Source: Cyanoderma ruficeps
Lineage: Eukaryota; Chordata; Aves; Passeriformes; Timaliidae
Direction: 5' to 3'
DNA: 64,000 nucleotides
Assembly (NCBI GenBank): GCA_008694505.1
Contig: VZDJ01000052.1
Location: 9,666,879 to 9,730,878 of the forward strand
Shown here: one piece after another, positions 51,152 to 60,300 of the stretch
Position numbering within the stretch: position 1 is the first letter of the stretch
Layout: every line of letters starts with the position of its first letter
Notes under the pieces: model-generated
What the model saw: only the letters and a program-made list of their open reading frames with translations
Database searches by the model: none
Told to the model about the DNA's origin: nothing
Made by a program: the position numbers and the translations under genes

Positions 51152-54100
51152 CTACAGCTCATCGGCTGGGCTGTGGGTGAGCGGAGCCTGCTCCTGGACC
51201 CCCTCCAGGGCCTCCCCTGCATCTGGAAGGCTGGCAGCTCCCTCACGCTCATCCTTCTGGCCCTTTTTCTTCTTCTTCCCGCTCTTTTTTTTGCTCTGCT
51301 TCTCCCCCACGCTTGCCAAATCACCCTTCTTGCCAGTCCACTTCTCTGCCAGGCAGCCTGTGGAAAAGAGGAGAAGAGAGGGGCAGAGGGGGCTCTGATG
51401 GAGAGGCAAGGCTCCCCCTGCTTCAGCAAGGTTTCCCTGCCCTCCCAGGCATTCCTGCATCATTTCAGCCCCTAGCAGCAGCCAGCACTTACTTGTGTCC
51501 TTTCCTTTTAGCACGTGGTTGGCACAGAGAAACTGGGAGAGATCCTCTGTCTGGTGGTGCCTGTACCAGTCTTCAATCACATCTTCATACTCCTCTACCA
51601 GCACATCGCACTAGGGCAGAGAGGAGAGCCCAGCTCCAGACACGTGCTGGTGTGTGTGGCAGCATCAGGCTCCTGCCACAGGTCCTGCCAACATCCTGCT
51701 CCCAGCAGTGCACCCCTGGACCTTCTCCCCCCTCCACTCCAGCCTACAAGGTCAGAGCAGCCACTGAGGGCCAATCCCAGGGGTGGGGTACCTGCTTTTT
51801 GAGGTCAGCCACCTCAGCGGAGGTCTCGTTCCACAGCTCGTAGGGGATGTCCATCACCACCTTGACACCTTTGTGCACCAGATTGTGCAGGGTCTCGAAC
51901 GTCTCCGACATGCCCTGCGAGGGAGGGAGCAGCACTGCCTGGTGAGGTGGGATCCTCCTGCAGGGCTCCCACCCTCTCCTCCCAGTGTCAGCCACACAAC
52001 CCGCCCAGCCGTGCAGGAACATGCAAGACAGATCCTGGGGCATCACTGTCACCAGGGGGGAGTTCAAGTGGCAGCAAGTCCCCTTCTGCAAACCTGGTCC
52101 CAAACCCAAGAGGATGAAGAGGATGACAGTTCCCTCCATGCCAGCGGGAGCCTGCCCACTGCCACCACAGACAGCACCCCACATCTGACTGAGAGGCAGC
52201 GTGGCCTCGTACGCCAGCCACTTGCAGGGGATCCAGAGGAGGAGAATGAACCTGACTGGCACTCTGGCAGTGAAGGGATGGGTGAGGCACACCCCATGAG
52301 GATGGGGAGCAGGAACTGGAGGAACAGCCCTCACCTTTGCGAACCTGTTACTGCCGCTCCTCTCCTTGTGCAGGTTGTAATCCAACAGCCGCTTGCAGAT
52401 GTTCTCTGTCACCTCAATTAGCCGGATGTCCCTGCACAGAGAGCAGGAGGGGCTCAGCCAGGGCACGGGTCAGCCTCCCAAAGCCCTGGAGGCAGCAACA
52501 GACTCCCGTCCCACGCCCACTTACGATTGTGTGTACTTGACAGCAGAGCCCTTCCCGTCCAGGAAGCCGTACTTGGTGTCGATCACCTCCTTGGTCCTGC
52601 CCGTCTCCTCAAAGGCGGATTTCAGCTCCACGGCCACGTACTTGCACACTGTGGGAAGGAGAGAGCACAAAGGGCTTAGAGCACAAAGGGCTTAGGGGTG
52701 TCACTGTTCTGACAGGCAGCGTGACAGAGCACCTGGGACAGCAGCAAGAACCAGCCCCTGGAACTGGGCACACCAAAGCTGCTGTCAGCACAAAACATAT
52801 CTTGGCCATCCAGAGAAATAACCAGGAATGGCTCAACTGCTTCCACTGGAGAACACTTGAAGCAGGAGCACCCAAACCAATGCTTCAGTGTAAACCAGCT
52901 GCTGCGGCACAGCTGGGAAGTCACACAGGCTGCAGCTTTTCCCCCCAAAGCCTCCACTTCCCTGCCACAAGCTGCTCTCTTCCTTCTGGAAGAGCAAAGG
53001 GTCTTTTCACAATGCAAGTCCCAGTGTGGCTCAGAGCTTCTCCTCGTGATGACAGCACGTCCCACCTGGTACTGGTTCTGTGCTCTCAGTGCTCTGGGGA
53101 CACTGGGGCTGTGCTGGGGACTGAGCAGCTGGCAGGGCTCAGTGGGCTGGGTGACAGGACAAGGTGCTGGCTGTGAGCTCCAGCAACACAACCTGGGGCT
53201 CTGCCTGCAGCGGAGACCATATCATCAACAGATTTAGAACACAGTGCATGGTTATTTTTATAAAACTAAAAAAAAAGCTTTATTTCTTCTGTAAAAAGAG
53301 CCCAACAGAGCCACAGAAACAGACAGCAGGAGAAATATCTCAGGGGTTTACAAGTGGGAATGTGGAAGGATGGAAGCCAGGCATGGTGTGGCCATTCCTC
53401 CCCCAAAACTAGGGTCTCAGGAGGCTGGAGAAAGCTTTGTCCAGTGCTGTAGGGTCCTGTTTGTCAGGAGCCACCTCTTCTTCAAGCTCCACTTTAGGAG
53501 AAAGGGCCAAACTCCAGCAGGAATGGTCTGTCAGCAATGAGCCACTGTCTTCTCCCAGGCAATTATATGAGCTGAAAGGTGCCCCAGGCAGGAACAGAGT
53601 GAGGTGGCTTCTCCAGAGCTCCCACACACGTTGAGAAGCCCTGTGCACATCTCCCGCACAATCCTTTCTCTGCTGGCACCAAGGGCTGGAGGTGACTGGA
53701 CCTTTCTCAGGTGGGATGATCGTTCCTTCCTGCAGCCCCTTGGAACTCAGACCTCAAGGCTGTCCCCGTCCAAAGCACACCTGCTGCAGTGTCCCCACAC
53801 ACGCCGGGAGTGCTCACTGCTGAGTCCAGGTATCCAGATCCTTCCTGCAGCTTTTGCTGTGCACTGACACAGGTTCCAAGCCTGGGCAGGAGGAGGAGCA
53901 GAGTGTGGTCAGTGCTTGCTCTGATGCTTCTCTGAGGTTACGCTGGTGCCACAGCAGGACTCAGACATCAGAATCTCCAGAGCTGTTTCCCTGGCAGGGA
54001 AAGCCTTGCAAAGAACTCCCTAATTTTTTTAACATCCTCTTTGCTGTCTAGCTCCACGTACACTTGCACAGCAAAGGCAGAGGAAAGCGCACCAGGCAGC

Positions 54101-54456
54101 AAATGCCCGTCATGACCTACCCCGGACTGCCTGTGAACCAAAGGGATGCTCAGATAGGAATCATAACTGTGAGCAGCACACACGGGCAGTCCCAGCCACG
54201 AACCGACAGGCGATCAAGTGACTGCCGGGAACACCGGTGCCCGCGGGCAGGAGGCGGGCACGGGGGCAGCCCGCGGGGGCGCAGCCCCGCACCCGCAACC
54301 CCCGACCCCAGCAGACAGCGGCCGATCACCCCGGTCCCCGAGGCCCCGCTTACCCTCGCACTTGCTGGGCAGTCGCACCCAGTCCGAGTCGTCGGCCCCC
54401 GCCAGCGCCGCCGCCATCAGCAGCATCAGCAACGCTGCCCCCGCCGCCGCCGCCAT
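51152..54456 (-). CDS. CNPY3: Canopy FGF signaling regulator 3 (PRAT4A)
   Basis: Six exons: 54456-54354, 52648-52525, 52431-52335, 51914-51792, 51610-51493 and 51357-51152. They total 771 nt and 256 residues. CNPY3 is an ER-luminal saposin-like cochaperone of HSP90B1 needed for folding and exit of several Toll-like receptors. Visible: a signal peptide (about 1-20), the paired cysteines of SKCEVCK (33 and 36), further family cysteines in NICKRLL, LKKQCDVL, FLCANH and DTSCLAE, then a lysine-rich tail and a C-terminal ADEL. The tail and last residues match the mammalian pattern (LTHSP.DEL) and resemble a weak KDEL-type retrieval signal. In-frame codons upstream of 54456 exist, but the ATG at 54456 directly precedes the signal peptide. 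It runs in the same direction as GNMT and PTCRA. Confidence 0.96.
52649..54353 (-). other. CNPY3 intron 1
   Basis: A 1.7-kb intron, much longer than the other CNPY3 introns. Its 3' half is ordinary, with a 16-bp tandem duplication of 'agagcacaaagggctt' at 52662-52693. Its 5' half contains the possible extra exon and poly(A) signal described at 53279-54062. Confidence 0.7.
53279..54062 (-). other. Possible extra terminal exon(s) with poly(A) signal, minus strand, inside CNPY3 intron 1
   Basis: A good acceptor (pyrimidine-rich tract then GCAAG) precedes 54062. From there a phase-1 frame runs to a TGA at 53968-53970 and encodes [20 protein letters not shown] and about ten more residues. A second candidate exon starts after an acceptor at 53572-53573 and encodes an acidic tail ([20 protein letters not shown]) with a stop at 53409-53411. 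AATAAA on the minus strand at 53279-53284 is followed by a U-rich run. The first frame matches the phase of both the CNPY3 exon 1 donor and the PTCRA exon 4 donor. I do not recognise the peptides. Chance is possible. Confidence 0.3.
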
Positions 54457-54620
54457 GACACCGCTTCCGGGGTGCGCTCCCGCCCCGCCACGCCCGGTTA
54501 CCATGACGACCCCGCAGCGCCAGCCAATGCCGGAGGCGCGCGTGACACGCGTGACCAATCCCCGCCAGCCGCCGCCAGCCAATCCCAGCGGCGCGCGGCC
54601 CCCGTGGCACCGCCCCCGGG
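54457..54620 (-). promoter_or_regulatory. CNPY3 promoter with three CCAAT boxes
   Basis: A CpG island (about 54200-54720). CCAAT occurs on the plus strand at 54524-54528, 54555-54559 and 54579-54583, spaced 31 and 24 bases, all in one orientation. This resembles the GNMT promoter array. No TATA box is seen, and I found no exact ER-stress element (CCAAT-N9-CCACG). Confidence 0.55.
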
Positions 54621-54949
54621 CGGGCCCGCCCAGCGTCCATGTGGGAAGGGGCGCGCACGTGGCCGGGGCCGCCCGTGGGGCGCCCCCAGAGCCCGCGGGG
54701 CCCCTCCTCGCCCCCCCAATTCTGGAAACTTCCCACCCCGATGGGGCCCCTTCCCCTTCTCCAGGTTATCCCGGGGCCCTGCCACCCACAAAAACGTGTC
54801 AGCCCCCCTCTCTCTCATACACCCAAACCAAGATTCTCTCCCCCAACCAACACTGGGTCTCCTCCCTCCTCCATTTGGAGGTCCTGTCTCCAGTCTCCAG
54901 AGTATTTCCAGTGACTTCCACACCCTTACACCAAAACAGGCGGACTTAC

Positions 54950-56193
54950 CCTTCGGGCATGGCAGTTGCCCATGCCCTGAGCTCTTGGCGAGGAGGATGG
55001 AGGTGAGGACAGCATCAGAGAGCAAGACCTTCAGCAGCACCACACGGACAGCCATGAGCAGGGCTGCCAAGGCAGGGGCTGGTGACACTGCAATGGAATG
55101 GTGAGGTGATGCCTTGCCACAGACACCCCACTGCCCCCATGTCCTCTCCAGGCCTGCCATGGGGTCACATTTGGGCAGACTTGGGATCCTTACACATCCC
55201 AGAGACACCTCCTGTCACCCTCCTGCTGTCCCTGAGGGCAGGCTGGCTCTGACCCAGTTTCCCCACATCTCACCAAGGTGAAGCTTCCCTCCCTCTTCCC
55301 CAGTCTCACTGCACTGCGGAGAAAACCCATCCCAACCACCACATAGCCCCAGCAAAGCCACTGCCAGGGCTTTCTCCCTGGCAACTGACATTCCCACCAG
55401 GCAGGGGCCACAGACTCACCAGCTGTGCTACACAGCTCTGCCACCTCCTCGTTGCCTGTGGGATGAAAGAGCAGCTGGGGGGACGCTGGCAGCCCAGCAC
55501 CAGGTGTGCAGCAGGGCTGGCCACAAACCCCTTCCTGTGATCAGGACAGCAACGTTTGCCCCTAGGGCCTCACACCTGCTCCCTGCTGGCCCCAGAGGCC
55601 CTGCTGACCTCCCTCCTCAGGGACCACCGGTACATCCATCAGGCTGGGCAGCAGTGGCCAAGGCAGGCACGGGGGGTGGCAGCAGGGTCATACCTGTGAT
55701 GCGGATGGGGCTGGAGCTGTGGGACGGGGAGGTCCTGTTGGCCCCCACATGGCAGGCAAGTTCCCTCTCGCGTGGGGGGTCACTGGAAAGGAGGGAGACG
55801 GAGCAGACGGTGCCGCCATCCTCTTGGGAGGCCCCATAGGCAAAGGACTGCAGGATGCTCCCATTCCCACCGGAGATCCAGACAGCATGGCCAGAGCTGG
55901 GGGCCAGGTCGCTCACCACGCACACCACCAGCTGCCGGCGCTGCCCGGCCAGCATCATGCTCAATGGCTGGGTCAGCATAGGCAGTGGCTCAGCTGCGCT
56001 GCCAACTGAGGGAGACAAGGTTTAGGGGCACTGCTTCCCTCACATCCCACTCAGTGCGCCTGCCGGCTCGGCAGAGCTCAGCCTTTGCATCCAGGCTAGA
56101 TGACACCCGGCCCTTCCGCCTCCTGGGTCTGTCCCGGGGGTACTCACGGGGCAGGAGCGAGAGCAGAGCGGCAGCCAGCAGCACCCGGAGCAT
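54950..56193 (-). CDS. PTCRA: Pre-T-cell antigen receptor alpha chain (pT-alpha), last exon not located
   Basis: Four exons found: 56193-56148 (signal peptide start), 56005-55694 (Ig-like domain), 55455-55420 (connecting peptide) and 55087-54950 (membrane segment). Together they give 177 residues plus one base. pT-alpha pairs with TCR-beta and CD3 at the surface of immature thymocytes and drives beta-selection. Ig-domain cysteines are at 44 and 100, with an extra cysteine at 83. Sequons are NGS (63-65) and NRT (105-107). The 12-residue connecting peptide holds Cys128, the expected bridge to TCR-beta. The membrane helix has R146, K151 and D156 at 5-residue spacing, the arrangement I recall for mammalian pT-alpha. 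Exon 4 ends at GTAAGT in phase 1; I could not find the next exon. The alternative is read-through of that donor. Divergent but convincing. Confidence 0.85.
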
Positions 56194-57300
56194 CTCCACG
56201 GCAGCTGCAGCGCACGGGGCAGCCAAGGGCTCAGCCCCCATCCGCAGCTCCAGCTGCGCCGCCCCCCGCCGGTTCCCGCACGGCCCGCTCCGCCCCGCCG
56301 GGGCCGCCGCTCCTTCCCGGCGGCGCCACGGAGCGAGGCCCGGCCCCGGGGGGGGTGCGGACCGTGCGGGAACCGCCGGGCGTGCGGCACCGCCCGCCTC
56401 GCCCCCGGGACACCCCCGCCGCCTCCCGGCCCAGCACGGCGCTGTTCTTTATACCTGAAGAATAAACTACACGAGAACGCGGGGCCCGCAGGGAACGGCT
56501 GCGCTCGGGGACAGGCTCTGCCCCGCGGGGCCGGGGCGGGCACAGGGGAACGGAGGACGCCGGGGACAGGGCGGGGTGGCAGCTGCAGGGGACTTGGGGG
56601 GACGACGAGCTCCAGTCCTACGCTATCCATGCTGCATGTGCACGAGCCAGGCTGGAAATGCCTGTGCTTCACTCCTCTTCAGCTAAACACACCAAAACCA
56701 ACCCCAAACCGCAGCAGGGCTCAGCTTGGTGGCACTGAACACTTCCAGGACACACCTGGCAGGGCAACCTTGGTTACTTGCAGTCAAGGCTGTGGCTTCA
56801 TACAGCAGAACTCTGTGATACCTTCTTTATGATTCAAGGCACATGTATTGAAATAAAGAGAAACAAAGCATATACAATAATTTTAACACAAAGTCATCAT
56901 TAAGGCATATGTTTTTCAAAGATTTTTCTTGAAAAAAAAATTAGGGTTTTTTTTGTAATTTCCAGCATTCACTTCATGCTGTTTTATAACCTCTTCATAC
57001 CTACAGTTTCTTTCAAAGAACCCCATCACTCTCAACCCAGGAGCTTGGGCAGAGCAGCAGCATTGCCTGATTTTCAAACACATCTCAATAGCTGGTAATC
57101 CCTTACGAAGGCCAAACAAGCCAACAGAGCCATCTTTCCTTGCCTTACAGTCTGGCAACCACCCTGTCGCACTACAAACATAAAATTAATCTTGAATTCT
57201 TTTGAAGAACCTGAGCACTGACTTAATACCTGAAACTCAGGGAGAAGGACAAGACAATATGTGCTTCCTCCTTCCAACCATCAGCCTGCCAAGGACCAAG
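56194..57300. other. PTCRA upstream region and POLR1B 3' flank
   Basis: A CpG-rich stretch (about 56200-56600) upstream of PTCRA probably holds its promoter; no TATA box seen. From 56640 the DNA is AT-rich and should include the POLR1B 3' UTR on the minus strand. I see no canonical AATAAA on that strand before the CpG-rich part. Plus-strand AATAAA words at about 56460 and 56852 have no gene upstream. Confidence 0.5.
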
Positions 57301-60300
57301 CTACTCCACATTGAGCTTTGTTTTTATGTTCATGGCTGCCAGCTCAGCCACAAAGTAGCGGAAGACGTGGGGCACAGGGACAACCTCAATGGCGTCCACC
57401 TCGCTGCAGATGGAGCAGGAATACCTCCTGCTGCTGGTCACGGAGGAGTGGGACAGTTTCTCCAGCACAGGGGACGCCATGCTGCCGCAGCTGGTGCACA
57501 CGTAGGCCACGGAGCCGTCGGAGCAGTTGAACAGGCGGTCCTGCAGCAGGAAGGACGTGCCGTGGGCCAGCAGCGCGTCCCGCTCCATCTCCCCAAAGCG
57601 GATCCCACCTTCCACATTCCTCCCCTTGACAGGCTGGTTGGTGACGGCGTCCCGAGGCCCTGTGGTCCTCACCTGGAACTTGTCGGAGACCATGTGGCGC
57701 AGGCGTTGGTAGTACACCACCCCCACGAAGATCTCCGCCTCCAGCTCCACCCCACTGATGCCACTGTACATCTTCTCCGTCCCAAAATAGTTGTAACCTG
57801 CGCTCGCCAAAGTCTCACCAAAGTATTTCAGAGCAGACTTCTTCTCGGTGAAGGTGAAGGGAGTGGCATCGTAGGAGACCCCGTGCAGGGCTGCTGACTT
57901 CCCCGCCATGCTCTCGATCAACATCCCGATGGTCATGCGGGAGGGAAAGCCGTGAGGGTTGAAGAGGATGTCTGGAACCATCCCGTTCTCTGTGAAGGGC
58001 ATGTCCTCCACGGGCCAGAGCTGGCTCAGGATTCCCTTCTGTCCGTGGCGGCTGGCAAATTTGTCTCCAATTGTGGGATTTCGGGGAACCCGCACAGTGA
58101 TGCAAGCCTTCTTGAACTTCCCAGTGCCACGGTCATTGCTGCACAGCCTAACGTTGTCCACAATGCCCACTTCCTTACTCCTGTGCAGGTGGAGGAACAA
58201 TCATAGCAAAGGTGTCAAGTTGGCTAATAATTTTTAATTTCAAAAGGAAGATGAAGCAAAAAACCTAAACCACTTATAAAATGCCTTTGGACAGATGAGA
58301 AACAGCACCATTCTTCGAAGTACTACTCAGCAGTGAAAGAACTTAGACTATTTAAGAACTACGGCACGGAAGCAATAAAAAGGCATCTTCCAAGTGCCAT
58401 TCAGATACCACTTTCAGGTGATCAGCTAATGTGCCACCCATGATTTAAAATAAGGATAATTTCAACCTGGTTCATCTGTATCACACTTTGTACCTGATAA
58501 ACAGCATCCCACTGCCATTTCCATTGTGTTAAGGCAGCAGCCCCTCTCCCTGCCACAAATAAATTCACACCATACTGACGGGATCCCAAAATAAACAACC
58601 CAATTCATTTCATCAGTAGAGAGAGAACTTCAGAGCAGAAAGGGAAGGCAAAGCGTGAACTTTGACAAAAAGTGTCCTGTTCAGGCACACATTCTCCAAA
58701 TGAGTCCTCAGCCTGATACTCCATGTGCCAGAGGGGTCTGCTGCAGGCTGAACTATTATCACATCCACATTAATCAGCCAAGGCAAATCACCAAAATAAC
58801 CTCCTGGGATAAGCCAGCTCTGCAGCACACACTGCCTTAGAGAAAACATGTGATCCATGCCTGGGAATCCCCTACAGCATGAGCTTCACGCTCTCTGTCA
58901 CAGCATGGACACCGTTATGTGAGGAGAAAAGGGAACACCCGCAGGGAAAGGGCCAACTGCTCTTCCCACGGGGTGAGCAGAGCCAGGAGTGACAAGCTGT
59001 ACTCACGGGTAGTACACAGTGAAGGTCTCCCCTGTGTTGAGGTTCATGAAGCTGTAGAAGGGGTCCCCAGGCTGCAGGATAGACCCAACAAAAGGCAGTC
59101 CATCAGCATCCAGCTTCTCCCCGGCGTTTGGATCGCTAGGCCTGATGCCAAATACTAAATTATCACCTGCCCTGCTGGCTTTAAGGGAAAGGTCAATGCT
59201 CTCCACCTTGATAACACTTCCATAAGCAAATCCTCTCTGCCAGGAAGATTTATTTACAATCTAAAAAGGAGAAACAAAAGCCTGTTAAAGACTTGCTGGT
59301 CACTTCAAAAAAGAAAACAATTATAAAGGTAAGCATCAGATCAACATGGGAGCACTGCCTTTTTGAAGCCTCCCAGTAAGTCACCATTCCAAAAAGCTCA
59401 AGCCTCACATAACCCCCGCATTTTTCAAAGCTGGAAGGCAACTGCCTTGGACAAACGAAGCTCTGCTCTACTCCCAGCACCTCCAGCACTGCCTGCTGTA
59501 ACAACACAACCACTGTGCTGCTGAAACTGCCCAAAAAGTGTGAGGACCAGCAGAGACAGAAAACAGGGTCTTCTCAGCTGAGTATCACCCCTACTCCCAG
59601 TCCCCCACATCAAATTCCTTCACAGGATAGCAGGATTTTTTCCTTCTGGTGGCTTACCATTGCATCTTCCATGTCATAGCCACTGTAGGAGATGACGGCC
59701 ACGATGGAGTTGGTGCCAACGGGATAGCTGTCCATCCCATAATAGTCATACATGCTGGGCCTCACCAGAGGGCTCTGGGGGGTGTGCAGGTGGTACAGCT
59801 TGTTATCTGAGCGATCCTTGTAGTTGTACACAGGAAACCCCATGGTCTGCTTTCCTGGAGGGAAGGAAGGAAACTTGGATTTATTCCTCAGTGTATCTTG
59901 TTAATAAAAAAGCTGGAAATACTTACAAATTTAGAGGGATTATATTAAACCCCTTGGCATTTAATAATTGCCCTAAGCCTGGCTATAATTTTTCTGTGAA
60001 GCACAATGCTCAATTCTTTTCACAACATTTCATAAGGACACATCTAATTTTGTTTTCTTTTTGGCAGATTTGTTTTCTTTTCCTCAATTTCAAAATCCCC
60101 ACTAAGGTTGGCGTGGTGTTTCTGGTTTTGCTTGCTTGGATATTATGGGCTTTTTTTGTTTTATTTTGTTGATTTGGGGGGATGTATCTGTGTCTTCTCC
60201 CCAGTGTTTCCCAGCATGAAGCCCATGTTACATATTTCCAGGCCAAAAACCACTTGCTTCTGCAGCATCAATATTGTGGCAAGGGAATCGAGTTTTGAAC

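Noticed and set aside
54214..54582. Longer N-terminus for CNPY3 starting upstream of 54456
   Set aside because: The upstream in-frame codons are GC-rich promoter sequence. The ATG at 54456 is followed directly by a proper signal peptide.
54498..55208. Minus-strand frame continuing from the PTCRA membrane exon to the CNPY3 promoter
   Set aside because: A strong GTAAGT donor at 54950 ends the exon, and the rest is GC-rich promoter sequence. It is kept only as an alternative in the PTCRA finding.
56040..56672. 210-codon minus-strand frame upstream of PTCRA
   Set aside because: A GC-driven open frame in the CpG-rich upstream region, in a register different from the PTCRA signal peptide, with no domain.
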